Shown here piece by piece: positions 37,654 to 46,052 of a stretch of 64,000 bases of DNA. Origin of the DNA: Nocardia nova SH22a (lineage in GTDB: Bacteria > Actinomycetota > Actinomycetes > Mycobacteriales > Mycobacteriaceae); assembly GCF_000523235.1 (NCBI RefSeq), contig NZ_CP006850.1:62001-126000 (forward strand). The letters are read 5' to 3'. How positions within the stretch are numbered: position 1 is the first letter of the stretch; each line of letters starts with the position of its first letter. A program made the position numbers and the translations under genes. The notes below the pieces were generated by a model. The model saw nothing but the letters and a program-made list of their open reading frames with translations. It ran no database searches and was not told the DNA's origin.

Positions 37654-38655
37654 ATGAGCAGTACGGTCGTGCAACCCTGCGCGCGGTGCGGCGCCCGCTG
37701 GGCGGTGCACGGTGCGCCGATGCATTGGTGCCCGCGGTGCCGCGGCGTTCTGCTGTCACCGGCTCCGGTCGACGCACCGCCGGAACGGCGCAACTATCGG
37801 TGGGTGGCCCGCCCGCCGGGCCGTGGCCCGCGTCCCGAGCGTCGGCGTTCCGGCGGCGCGATCGAACCGCCCACCCCGCACTACACCGAGATTCCGCGCT
37901 GGGGCCTGCACGATGTGCCGCGTCCGGAGCGCGACGTCGAGCACACCCGGGCGCAGCGGGCGTTGCGGTGGGCCACCGAACGGGTCGCGGGGCTGATGCT
38001 CGCCGCCATCATTCTGTTCGCGCTCGCGGCGGTGTCCGAGCTGGGCAGATACCTGATCCTGCTGCGCAACCGCACCCGGCTGATCGAGCCGGTCGTGCTG
38101 TTCCTCTCCGATCTCACGGTCTACGCGACCGCACTCGCCGCGCTGATCTGCGCCCTGGTGGCCGCGGTGGGACTGCTCGGCTGGCTGGCCCGCGCCCGCG
38201 CCGACGCCTACGCCGCCAACGGCCATCGCGATCCCCGATCGCTGCGCGCGCTGCTGTGCGGCGGGCTGATTCCCGTGGTGAATCTGGTCTGGCCGGGGGT
38301 GTTCCTGACCGAACTGGTCCGGCAGCAGGGCGGCGATCCCCGGACGCTGCGCGCGGTGCGGATCTGGTGGAGCCTCTGGGTTCTCAACGGTGTGATGGTG
38401 ATCGCGGCGCTGTTCTGGCGTCTGGCCGATACGCTGCAGGCCCGGGCGAACGGTGTGATCTTCACGGTCTACACGGATCTGGTGGCGGTCGCGGTGGCGG
38501 TATCGGCACTGTGGGTGCTGCGGATGTGTGAGGGTCGTGATCTGCGCGGCCGCATCCGGATGCCGAAGCGGTGGCTGCCCGCCCCCGGTCCTGCGGTGCA
38601 GGTCATCGAACCGGTGCACCCGGTAGCCGACAAAGAGGAGGTCATGGCCAAGTGA
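37654..38655 (+). CDS. DUF4328 membrane protein with N-terminal zinc ribbon (Rv3843c-like)
   Basis: 333 residues from ATG 37654, preceded by GAAGGGGGAG. The first 35 residues hold CARCG and CPRC, a zinc ribbon, and a basic Pro-rich linker follows. Hydrophobic segments lie near 112-130, 147-177, 201-222, 241-260 and 276-293, and LCGGLIPVVNLVWPGVFLTEL is typical of DUF4328. The function is unknown. The stop overlaps the GTG of the glycerophosphodiesterase gene by GTGA. The same neighbour pair (Rv3843c next to glpQ1) occurs in M. tuberculosis, which supports a conserved link. Confidence 0.85.
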   Translation: MSSTVVQPCARCGARWAVHGAPMHWCPRCRGVLLSPAPVDAPPERRNYRWVARPPGRGPRPERRRSGGAIEPPTPHYTEIPRWGLHDVPRPERDVEHTRAQRALRWATERVAGLMLAAIILFALAAVSELGRYLILLRNRTRLIEPVVLFLSDLTVYATALAALICALVAAVGLLGWLARARADAYAANGHRDPRSLRALLCGGLIPVVNLVWPGVFLTELVRQQGGDPRTLRAVRIWWSLWVLNGVMVIAALFWRLADTLQARANGVIFTVYTDLVAVAVAVSALWVLRMCEGRDLRGRIRMPKRWLPAPGPAVQVIEPVHPVADKEEVMAK

Positions 38656-39419
38656 GCCAGGGCAATCGCGCGCCTTTCGTGGTCGCGCACCGGGGGGCGT
38701 CCGGGACGCGTCCCGAGCACACCCTCGCCGCCTACGAACAGGCGCTGGAGGAGGGTGCGGACGGCGTCGAATGCGATGTCCGGCTGACTCGCGACGGTCA
38801 TCTGGTCTGCGTCCACGATCGCACGGTGGACCGGACCTCCTCGGGCACCGGCCTGGTCAGCGAGATGACGCTGGACGAGCTGCGCGATCTCGACTTCGGC
38901 GAGGACGGTGCGCCCGCGCCCGTCCTGACCCTCAGCGAACTCATCACGCTGGTCCTGGACTGGCGCAGCCGGCCGACCAAACTGTTCATCGAGACCAAAC
39001 ATCCGGTCCGCTACGGCGCCCTGGTCGAGAACAAGGTGCTGGCCGAACTGCAGCGCTTCGGGATCGCCACGCCCGCCTCGGCCGATCATTCGCGCGCGGT
39101 CGTGATGTCCTTCGCCGCCACCGCGGTCTGGCGCATCCGCCGCGCGGCGCCGCTGTTGCCGACCGTGCTGCTCGGCGAATCCTCGCGGTACCTCGGCGGT
39201 GGCGCCGCCACCACGGTCGGCGCGACGGCGGTGGGGCCGTCGGTGAAGACGCTGCGCGAACATCCGGAACTCGTCGACCGCGCGGCGGCCGCCGGGCGGG
39301 CCACCTACTGCTGGACCGTGGACGAGCCGCAGGATGTCGAGTTGTGCGCCGAACTCGGTGTCAGCTGGGTCGCGACCAACCACCCCGGCCGCACCAAGAA
39401 CGTGCTGGACGGTATCTGA
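38652..39419 (+). CDS. glpQ1: Glycerophosphodiester phosphodiesterase
   Basis: 255 residues. It hydrolyses glycerophosphodiesters from phospholipid breakdown to glycerol-3-phosphate and an alcohol. The GDPD signature HRGAS (13-17) with His13 and Arg14 is followed by RPEHT (20-24), GVECDVRLTRDG (38-49; Glu40, Asp42) and VHDRTVDRTSSG (His55), the metal and acid-base residues. FIETKHP continues the barrel. There is no signal peptide, so it is cytoplasmic. The symbol follows the synteny with M. tuberculosis glpQ1 next to bfrB. Translation is coupled to the upstream membrane protein by a GTGA overlap. Confidence 0.92.
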   Translation: MSQGNRAPFVVAHRGASGTRPEHTLAAYEQALEEGADGVECDVRLTRDGHLVCVHDRTVDRTSSGTGLVSEMTLDELRDLDFGEDGAPAPVLTLSELITLVLDWRSRPTKLFIETKHPVRYGALVENKVLAELQRFGIATPASADHSRAVVMSFAATAVWRIRRAAPLLPTVLLGESSRYLGGGAATTVGATAVGPSVKTLREHPELVDRAAAAGRATYCWTVDEPQDVELCAELGVSWVATNHPGRTKNVLDGI

Positions 39420-39488
39420 GTCGCCGGATCCGCCCGCGTGCGCGCCCCTGCGCAGCGCGGCAGGGCTGAGCGGGTAGGTTCTGCGTTC

Positions 39489-40415
39489 GTGGGTAAGAGC
39501 AAACGTAATCAACCCAAGCCCGACAGTAATCGGGCCCAGCGCCTCGCCGAACGTCGTGCGGCGCAACAGGAGGCCGCCGCGGTCGTCACCCGGCCGTTCG
39601 CCGGTCTGGCCGCCGAATGCGATCTCGTCGCGCTGCGCGAATTCGTGCCGTCGGCGACCGCGACCCTGAGCTTGGCTCCGGGCGTCACCGCCGAGCGCCC
39701 GGTCACCCTGGCCACGGTGCTACCCGGCGCCGTCGCCGCTCTGGTCCGCGCGGGTGATCAGCCGACCGGTTTCGTCGGCGCGCAGGTGCAGTTCCAGTCC
39801 GCGGATCCGGCCGCCGATCTGGCCGCGTCCGTGTTGTGGACGCAGGCCGCCGAACCGGGTGAATCGCTGAATGCCGCAAGCGAATACGAGCTGGATCCGG
39901 TGCCCGCGCTCACCGAGGTGATCGATCCGAAGGCCGAACTGGACCTGACCGTGCACCAGAACTTCCAGTGGTGGGTGCCCGAGGGTGTGCAGCCGGATCC
40001 GCAGGTGGCGGCCACCATCGAACAGGCCGATCAGGCGATCATGCCGTCGGATCGACTGGCCCTGGGCCCGGAGTCGGTCGGCGCCGCCTGGTGGGTGGAT
40101 GCCGGTGAGAAGGCGCATGTGCGCTGGGTCCGTCCCGAGGACGAGGATGCGCTGATGCTGGCCCTGGCCCGCGTCCACGCCGCGGGCGGACTGCATCTCG
40201 GTGAGGGTTCCCGGTTCGCGGGCTCGTTCCGCACCCACGGTCTGCTGGTTCCGGTGTTCGATCTGGATCGCGAGCGGCACCCCAGCGAATGGGTCGCGCC
40301 CGCAACCGAATTCGGCGCCCGGCTGGCGGAGGCGCTGGCCTCGGACACGCCGCTCACCTCGGAGGAGCGCCGCTCCCGCGACGGTCTGCGGTCGCGGCAG
40401 GTCACCCTGCGCTGA
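39489..40415 (+). CDS. DUF5926 family protein
   Basis: 308 residues from GTG 39489, giving the typical opening VGKSKRNQPKPDSNRAQRLA (basic). Later segments include RPFAGLAAECDLVALREFVPS, NFQWWVPEGV, AHVRWVRPEDEDALMLALARVHA and GSRFAGSFRTHGLLVPVFDL. This is a conserved actinobacterial family with unknown function and no clear catalytic motif. The basic start suggests RNA or ribosome contact, which is only a guess. It is 69 nt after glpQ1 and ends at a bidirectional terminator, so it may be the last gene of the rhodanese-DUF4328-glpQ1 operon. Confidence 0.82.
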   Translation: MGKSKRNQPKPDSNRAQRLAERRAAQQEAAAVVTRPFAGLAAECDLVALREFVPSATATLSLAPGVTAERPVTLATVLPGAVAALVRAGDQPTGFVGAQVQFQSADPAADLAASVLWTQAAEPGESLNAASEYELDPVPALTEVIDPKAELDLTVHQNFQWWVPEGVQPDPQVAATIEQADQAIMPSDRLALGPESVGAAWWVDAGEKAHVRWVRPEDEDALMLALARVHAAGGLHLGEGSRFAGSFRTHGLLVPVFDLDRERHPSEWVAPATEFGARLAEALASDTPLTSEERRSRDGLRSRQVTLR

Positions 40416-40457
40416 ATCGCCGCTCCGGCAAGGGTTTTCCGGAGTTCCGACATGCGA

Positions 40458-40489
40458 GAAGCCCGGTCACCGTGCGGTGACCGGGCTTC
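40458..40489. terminator. Bidirectional terminator DUF5926 / ferritin
   Basis: GAAGCCCGGTCACC and GGTGACCGGGCTTC form a 14-bp perfect stem around GTGC between the convergent genes. Confidence 0.85.
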
Positions 40490-40501
40490 CGGCATCGAAT
40501 A

Positions 40502-41050
40502 TCAGATGTTGCCGCCCGCGGCGGCGGGCGCTCCGGTGCTGTCGCTGGGGCCGCTCATCTCGCGGACGACGAAATTCTCGAGGTCGAACAGGTTCGTTCC
40601 CGCTCGCTCGGCGACGGTCAGCAGAGTGCTCATCCGCGCTACCTCCTCGACCTGCTCCTTCAGGAACCACTGCATGAACTGCTCGCCCAGATAGTCGCCC
40701 TCCTCGCGAGCGGTGCTGGCGAGCTGGATCATCTGTTCGGTGACGGTCTTCTCCTGCTGCAGCGCCAGGTGGATCGGCTCGCGCGCGGAATCGAATTGCG
40801 ACACCGCGCCGTCCACACCGGAGAGTTCGACGGCCATATCCCGATCGAGGAAATACCGCACGATCATCATCGCGTGATTGCGCTCTTCGACGGCCTGGGC
40901 ATAGAAGAGTTTCGACAATGCCGGAAGATCGGCATTGTCGAACCACACGGCGATCGCGATGTACTGATGTTCGGCATTGAATTCATGGCGGATCTGATCA
41001 TGCAGCAAGGCGTGAAATTTGGTGTGCGAAGAATCCGTGTCGCTGAACAT
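40502..41050 (-). CDS. bfrB: Ferritin (BfrB-like iron storage protein)
   Basis: 182 residues from ATG 41050, giving MFSDTDSSHTKFHALLHDQI; ATG 41086 would add 12 residues. Non-haem ferritin stores iron in a 24-mer shell. Ferroxidase-type residues appear in RHEFNAEHQYIA, QAVEERNHAMM and LGEQFMQWFLKEQVEE. LFDLENFV and the APAAAGG tail match the C-terminal extension of mycobacterial BfrB. Tandem IdeR-like boxes lie upstream, which fits iron-activated expression as known for bfrB. Cytoplasmic. It is followed by a terminator shared with the DUF5926 gene. Confidence 0.93.
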   Translation of the reverse strand: MFSDTDSSHTKFHALLHDQIRHEFNAEHQYIAIAVWFDNADLPALSKLFYAQAVEERNHAMMIVRYFLDRDMAVELSGVDGAVSQFDSAREPIHLALQQEKTVTEQMIQLASTAREEGDYLGEQFMQWFLKEQVEEVARMSTLLTVAERAGTNLFDLENFVVREMSGPSDSTGAPAAAGGNI

Positions 41051-41102
41051 GACACCGACATTAGCGCTGGTCAGGGCAACTGTCATCCAAGTACACCCTT
41101 AT

Positions 41103-41151
41103 TGAGGCAAGTATTGCCTTAGTTATCCGAACCTTACTGAAGGCTGCCTTA
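41103..41151 (-). promoter_or_regulatory. Tandem IdeR-type iron boxes upstream of ferritin
   Basis: Overlapping imperfect palindromes related to TTAGGTTAGSCTAACCTAA occur at 41103-41121 (centre GGCAAGTATTGCC), 41118-41136 (TAAGGTTCGGATAACTAAG on the minus strand, 12 or 13 of 19 positions) and 41133-41151. They repeat every 15 nt. M. tuberculosis bfrB is activated by IdeR from tandem boxes of this kind. Confidence 0.6.
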
Positions 41152-41244
41152 CCGGTATTTGCCCTATACAATTTCGAGTAATTGTGACCTGCGGCACCGA
41201 AAGGATTCGGATCGGTCTCCGCGCTGTGGCCGATATCTCTCCCG

Positions 41245-42681
41245 CTATTTGGTGATCAGATCGTCCGGAACGGGCCGGTCGTGTGCCAACGCGTCGAAGA
41301 ACTGGCTCGCCCGGCTCTTGTCCCACAGCAGCACATTGCCGCTACCGGATTCGTCGGCGAAACCGCCGATCGGGACCGTGGTCGCGACCGTGCCGCCGCG
41401 CAGCGCCCAGCCCAGCCGACCCAGATCCCAGATGTGATCGCCGTTGTCGACCTGCAGTGAGGAGGCGATTCCGGTGGCCAGCGGCCAGAGTTTCAACGGA
41501 TTGACCAGTGTCGAGGTACTGGTCGCCTTGGCCAGCAGCGCGGAAAGAAACAGGCGCTGATTGTTCATCCGGTCCAGATCGGCACGTGGCGTGGCGCGGG
41601 TGCGCACGAAACCGAGCGCCTCGGCGCCGCTCAGCCGCTGACATCCGGCCTGCAGATTGATTCCGGCCTTGGGATCGTCGATCGGATCGGGCAGGCACAT
41701 ATCGATTCCGCCCAGCGCGTCGACCATTCCGGCGAAACCGCCGAATCCGATCTCGGCGAAATGATCGATGCGCAGACCGGTCGCGGTTTCGACGGTTTGC
41801 ACGAGCAATTTCTGCCCGCCCGCGGAAAACGCCGAATTGAGTTTGTCCTTGCCGACCCCCGGAATATTCACATAGGAATCGCGCGGCAGGCTCACGATCG
41901 TCGCCTTACCGGACTTCGGAATGTGCACCAGCATGATCGTGTCGCTGCGGTCACCACCGGCATCGGCCGCGCCGCCGGTGGAAAGCTGCTGCTCCTGCTC
42001 CGGAGTCAGGCCCACGCGGGTGTCCGATCCGGTGAGCAGCCAGTTCGTGCCCGCGGTCTGTCCGACCCGGTCGGCATAACCGGACAGGGCGTCGATGCGA
42101 TGCAGTGATCGGTCGAGATAGATCACCCCGGCCGCGGGCAGCAGAATGATGATCAACAGCAGGATCAGCAGCCACCGGCCCCAATGCCGTTTGCGCCGTG
42201 CCCGGGGCTGCCGGGGCTCGCGGGGTGGGCGGTCGGCCTTCCGGGGACGCGACGGTGGTGGTGGCGGAGGGGCTTCCCGACCCTCCCGATAGGGCACCGG
42301 GCGCTGGGTGGGCGCGTGCGTCGGCGGGTTCGGATCGCGGCGCGGCCGCGGTGGGCTCTCGGGGACCTGGGACCAGGCCAGATTGTCCGGATCGCGGCCG
42401 TCGCGGTGGATGACCTGAGTCGGTTCGATGGGCGGACGTCCGGGCGGTGCTCCCCGTCCCGAGCCGGGCGGACCCGATCGAGGGGGTTGTGGCCGGCCCG
42501 GTACCGGCGGCCGTCCGGCCCCGGGCGGGACCGATCGCGGCGGTACGGGGCGTCCGGATCCGGGTGGCGGGTGCGGGCCCGCGCCGTGTGGCTCGGGCGG
42601 CAGTCGTCGCGGTGCCGGTCCGTTCGGCGGCGGCACCCGGCGGGTCCGCGGATACTGCTGGGGGTCGTCGCCGTTCACCAT
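41245..42681 (-). CDS. LytR-CpsA-Psr (LCP) family cell-wall ligase
   Basis: 478 residues. Residues 1-165 are a very Pro/Arg-rich cytoplasmic tail, followed by one TM helix (169-188). The LCP domain outside the membrane has GSDTR (218-222), RSDTIML (245-251), SLPRDSY (264-270), and later EALGFVRTR and NQRLFLSALL. These carry the Asp and Arg residues that bind the polyprenyl-phosphate substrate. LCP enzymes attach arabinogalactan or other polymers to peptidoglycan. The long Pro-rich tail is a common place for phosphorylation or partner binding in this order. Rv3840 lies at the same place in M. tuberculosis, but it is much smaller in my memory, so orthology is uncertain. Confidence 0.9.
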   Translation of the reverse strand: MVNGDDPQQYPRTRRVPPPNGPAPRRLPPEPHGAGPHPPPGSGRPVPPRSVPPGAGRPPVPGRPQPPRSGPPGSGRGAPPGRPPIEPTQVIHRDGRDPDNLAWSQVPESPPRPRRDPNPPTHAPTQRPVPYREGREAPPPPPPSRPRKADRPPREPRQPRARRKRHWGRWLLILLLIIILLPAAGVIYLDRSLHRIDALSGYADRVGQTAGTNWLLTGSDTRVGLTPEQEQQLSTGGAADAGGDRSDTIMLVHIPKSGKATIVSLPRDSYVNIPGVGKDKLNSAFSAGGQKLLVQTVETATGLRIDHFAEIGFGGFAGMVDALGGIDMCLPDPIDDPKAGINLQAGCQRLSGAEALGFVRTRATPRADLDRMNNQRLFLSALLAKATSTSTLVNPLKLWPLATGIASSLQVDNGDHIWDLGRLGWALRGGTVATTVPIGGFADESGSGNVLLWDKSRASQFFDALAHDRPVPDDLITK

Positions 42682-42777
42682 GGCGATGGTACTTATCCGT
42701 GCATCGTGGGGGAGGTCACAATGATACTCCGGTGCCGAGGTGTCGAATTTCCGCAGGTATCAGGGGGTCTCGAGCGC

Positions 42778-43572
42778 TCAGGGCAACCAGGACACATGTC
42801 CGTGCAGTGCCGTGTAGCCGATGTAGGCAACCGAGTCGATGGTCGCGTGCGCCAGGATCAGCGGCCACAACCGCCCGGTGCGCTGCCAGTACCGGCCGAA
42901 GATCACCCCCATGACCAGATTGCCGAGCCCGCCGCCGAGCCCCTGATACAGGTGATAACTCCCGCGCAGCAGCGCCGATGCGGCCAATGAACGGTTCTCG
43001 GACCAGCCCAGCGCGCGCAGGCGAGTGATCAGATAGCCCACCACCACGATCTCCTCGGCCACCGCGTTCGCGATCGCCGACAGCACCAGTACCGGAAGCC
43101 GCCACCAGTGGTCGTGCAGTGAGCTCGGAACGATGGTGACGCTCAGTCCGAGCGCGTGTGCCGCCAGATACAGCCCCAATCCGGGCAGTCCGATCACCGC
43201 GGCGAGGACGAGCCCCGGTACGACGTCACCGCGCAACCGAATTCGCGCCAGCCCGACCAGCCGCGGCCCGATTCCGCTGCGCCACAGCAGATACAGCCCC
43301 AGCGCACCCCAGGCCACCAGTCGCGTGACGCTCAGCAGCTGGAACAGCAGATCGATGGTCGATTGCGTTGCCCGCGAGGGATTCAGCGCGACCTTCTGCC
43401 CGCCGACCCCGCCGGGGGCGAGGGCGGATTCCAGTAGTGAGAGCGCCGCGCTGAGACCACTGGAACCGAAGGTGATGACCAGGACGATCGCGATTTCCAC
43501 CCGGATCGCGAACCGTTCGCGGTCCGAGGCGGGCGCGGGCCACGAAGGTGCGGAGCGGGCAGCCGGAACCAT
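42778..43572 (-). CDS. CPBP family intramembrane glutamic endopeptidase
   Basis: 264 residues with about seven hydrophobic helices. Motif 1 is AVAEEIVVVGYLITRL (glutamate pair and Arg), motif 2 is LLRGSYHLYQG (His) and motif 3 is LILAHATIDSV (His). These are the catalytic residues of the Abi/CPBP (Rce1-like) proteases. Substrates in actinobacteria are unknown; the family processes prenylated proteins or bacteriocin-related targets elsewhere. It lies 97 nt from the LCP gene and 98 nt from the DUF2470 gene, all leftward, but need not be co-transcribed. Confidence 0.88.
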   Translation of the reverse strand: MVPAARSAPSWPAPASDRERFAIRVEIAIVLVITFGSSGLSAALSLLESALAPGGVGGQKVALNPSRATQSTIDLLFQLLSVTRLVAWGALGLYLLWRSGIGPRLVGLARIRLRGDVVPGLVLAAVIGLPGLGLYLAAHALGLSVTIVPSSLHDHWWRLPVLVLSAIANAVAEEIVVVGYLITRLRALGWSENRSLAASALLRGSYHLYQGLGGGLGNLVMGVIFGRYWQRTGRLWPLILAHATIDSVAYIGYTALHGHVSWLP

Positions 43573-43669
43573 GCGCCCAATCTAGCGACGGGCCCGGAGG
43601 CGGCAGCTCGCGTCACCACGCAGGTCGCCATCCAGCACAGCGGCGTATCCGTTCCTGATGGTCTCCGGC

Positions 43670-44443
43670 TCAGGCCGGGCGATCGGAACCGTGCAGGCGG
43701 TCGAAGAACGGGCAGCCCGCCAGGATCCGCACCGCGCGACTCAGCGATTGCACATCGTCGACCGGTGCGTGGAAGGGCAGGCGCACATCGTGATCGGTGT
43801 CCGGGCCCTCGACGCGCAGGGTGACGCCGTAGCGGTCGATCGCGAGCGGGCGTACCGAACCGCTGCGCAGCCGGACCGGCAGATGCCGTGCCAGCCGGGC
43901 GATCACATCGGCGTGGTCGGAGTCCATGTGCTGCAGCCAGGCCGATTCCAGTTCCCAGAACGGGTCGGCGTCGGCGCTGCGCAGATCGTGCGGGCACACC
44001 GATTCGGCGCCCGTCGAATCGGCGACCACCGCCGATTCCAGCACCACGCGCAGCAGTGTCGCGGTGTGGCCGACATCGAGCAGCCCCGGATGCGGAAATT
44101 CGCTCGCGACCTGAGATGCCAAGGCGCGCTGGGCATGTCCGGGCACGGCCCGTACCCGGCCGCGCAACCAGACCAGGGCGCGCACGGGTTCGCGCAGTCG
44201 CAGGGGTGCGTGATCGGTGAGTTCCAGCACGCCGGGCGAGCCGACCTCGGCCGCCGCGGCGGCCACCGCCGCCGAGTTGCGCGCCACCGCGATCACCACA
44301 TCACCGCAGGCCCGGAGGTGATGCACGGTGGTGGGAATGGGGTCGGTACCGGGCAGGGCGAGGACGGAATTCTCGGCATGGGCACACGCACTGCGGATCC
44401 GCTCCGCGGCGGACGGAGCGGCGGACGTGATCGTGCGGCGCAT
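43670..44443 (-). CDS. DUF2470 domain protein (Rv3839-like)
   Basis: The protein has 257 residues. The first part resembles the flavin-reductase/pyridoxamine oxidase split barrel (VVIAVARNSAAV, LVWLRGRVRAV). The C-terminal DUF2470 domain has ESAWLQHMDSDHADVI, VRPLAIDRYGVTLRV and VRLPFHAPVDDVQSLSRAV. DUF2470 is found in HugZ-type haem oxygenases, so haem or iron use is plausible, but the haem ligand is not proven here. A near-perfect IdeR box sits 49 nt upstream of the start, which points to iron repression. Confidence 0.82.
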   Translation of the reverse strand: MRRTITSAAPSAAERIRSACAHAENSVLALPGTDPIPTTVHHLRACGDVVIAVARNSAAVAAAAAEVGSPGVLELTDHAPLRLREPVRALVWLRGRVRAVPGHAQRALASQVASEFPHPGLLDVGHTATLLRVVLESAVVADSTGAESVCPHDLRSADADPFWELESAWLQHMDSDHADVIARLARHLPVRLRSGSVRPLAIDRYGVTLRVEGPDTDHDVRLPFHAPVDDVQSLSRAVRILAGCPFFDRLHGSDRPA

Positions 44444-44491
44444 ACAAACCTCCAGGGCGGGGTCGATCCAACTGACAACCCGAGCGTGTAT

Positions 44492-44510
44492 TTAGGTAAA
44501 CCTAAGCTAA
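44492..44510. promoter_or_regulatory. IdeR-type iron box
   Basis: TTAGCTTAGGTTTACCTAA on the minus strand matches the TTAGGTTAGGCTAACCTAA consensus at 16 of 19 positions. It lies between the DUF2470 gene (start 49 nt away) and the divergent hypothetical gene (start 48 nt away) and may control both. Confidence 0.8.
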
Positions 44511-44557
44511 GTCACGGCCGGTGGATGCGCAAGCATTGCGCTCGCTACGGTGAAAAA

Positions 44558-44983
44558 GTGCCGCACGATTCGACTCCCGCCCCCGAACCCGTCCTGGTCT
44601 CGCTGAGCGTGCCGGTCGCACGGGCGGATCTGGTGCGAGACCTGGTTCGATCGCCCTCCGCGCAGCCGCGGGTGCCGGTGCTGGATCTCGATCTGCCCGA
44701 TGAGCGAATCGCCGAATTCCTGGTCGGCGCGGCCCATGCCGCGCCCTCCGAGAGCGGATTCGTCGCGATCACGAATTCGGGCGAGCGCGCGGTCGCACTC
44801 GTCGCCGCGACCGTGGCAGCACTGTGCGGCGAGGATATTCGCGCGGCCCTGACCACTCCCGACATCGCCTTCCTCCGCGGTCTGGGCGGACCCGCGATCC
44901 AGGCCCTGCGCGAGATCCTGCTCGCGATCGAGACCGAGCAGGTGGATGCGGTGACCGAGGCATTGGACGTGCTGCGCCCCTGA
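44558..44983 (+). CDS. Hypothetical protein, divergent from the DUF2470 gene
   Basis: The protein has 141 residues from GTG 44558. ATG 44525 is possible and adds eleven residues (MRKHCARYGEK). A strand (PEPVLVSLSVPVARADLVRDLV) leads into DERIAEFLVGAAHAA and GFVAITNSGERAVALVAATVAALCG, then a helical C-terminus with AIQALREILLAIETEQVDAVTEALDVL. I do not recognise the family. It shares its promoter region with the iron box and so may be iron-regulated. Soluble, no signal peptide. Confidence 0.6.
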   Translation: MPHDSTPAPEPVLVSLSVPVARADLVRDLVRSPSAQPRVPVLDLDLPDERIAEFLVGAAHAAPSESGFVAITNSGERAVALVAATVAALCGEDIRAALTTPDIAFLRGLGGPAIQALREILLAIETEQVDAVTEALDVLRP

Positions 44984-45131
44984 CAATCGGCCGCCCGCTG
45001 AACTCTCGCTAACGGACGGCGGGCCCGGACAGCCGATCCCCCTGCCTCGTCGCCGACCTCCGACCAGGGCGGTTACCGCCGAGTATGCGCAAACGGCGAG
45101 TCGGTAGCCAACTGCCAGTAATGTCGTATCC

Positions 45132-46052
45132 GTGCCGCGTATCGCCTATTTCGGGCCGTCGGGAACTTTCACCGAGATGGCCCTCGCTCAACTCGAGTCC
45201 GCCCGCACCTTCGACGGGCCGGTCGAGCGTATCGCCGCGCCCAGTCAGGGGGCCACGCTCGAGATGGTCCGCGACGGCGCGGCCGACGGCGCGGTGGTTC
45301 CGATCGAGAGTTCGGTCGAGGGATCGATCTCGGCGACCCTCGACGCGCTGGCCACCGGTCCGCGATTGCAGATCGTGGCCGAAACCGAATTGGATGTGGC
45401 CTTTACGATCGTCGGCAGGCCCGGCATCGAACTGGCACAGGTGTCCACGATCGCGGCCTATCCGGTGGCCGCCGCGCAGGTGCGGCTGTGGCTGGCCGAC
45501 CGGCTCCCGCAGGCGCGGCTGTACACCTCGGCCTCCAATGCCGCCGCGGCCGAGGACGTGGTGGCCGGGCATGCGGACGCCGCGGTGTCGACCACGCTGG
45601 CCGGGGAGCGTCTGGGGCTGACCACGCTCGCCACCGGGGTCGCCGACCACGATCAGGCCGTCACCCGTTTCGTCCTGGTCACCGCGCCGCGGCAGGCGCC
45701 CGCGCGAACCGGGACCGACCGTACCTCGCTGGTGGTGCTGGAACTGGCCAACGAGCCGGGGTCACTGATGCGGGTCTTCGCCGAATTCGCCACGCGCGGA
45801 GTGGATCTGACCCGGATCGAATCCCGGCCCACCCGGACCGGGATGGGAACGTACCGCTTCTACCTGGACTGTGTCGGTCATATCGAGGACACCGCCGTGG
45901 CGGAGGCGTTGAAGGCACTGCATCGGACGGCCGGACGGATCCGCTATCTGGGTTCGTGGCCGGCCAGTTCTCCGAGCGGTTCGCCGCCGCCCGCCGATGG
46001 ACCGGCGGCGGCATGGCTGGACGATGTGAAGAAGGGGGTGGACGCCTCATGA
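45132..46052 (+). CDS. pheA: Prephenate dehydratase
   Basis: PheA (306 residues) turns prephenate into phenylpyruvate in phenylalanine synthesis. The catalytic domain starts VPRIAYFGPSGTFTEMA and includes VPIESSVEGSI and the TRF motif (178-180, with Thr178). The ACT regulatory domain (about 199-275) has NEPGSL and ESRPT (230-234), the phenylalanine-binding pair of motifs. There is no fused chorismate mutase. The stop overlaps the ATG of the next gene (ATGA), so the phosphoglycerate mutase-like protein is co-translated, as in the Rv3838c-Rv3837c pair. Confidence 0.95.
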   Translation: MPRIAYFGPSGTFTEMALAQLESARTFDGPVERIAAPSQGATLEMVRDGAADGAVVPIESSVEGSISATLDALATGPRLQIVAETELDVAFTIVGRPGIELAQVSTIAAYPVAAAQVRLWLADRLPQARLYTSASNAAAAEDVVAGHADAAVSTTLAGERLGLTTLATGVADHDQAVTRFVLVTAPRQAPARTGTDRTSLVVLELANEPGSLMRVFAEFATRGVDLTRIESRPTRTGMGTYRFYLDCVGHIEDTAVAEALKALHRTAGRIRYLGSWPASSPSGSPPPADGPAAAWLDDVKKGVDAS

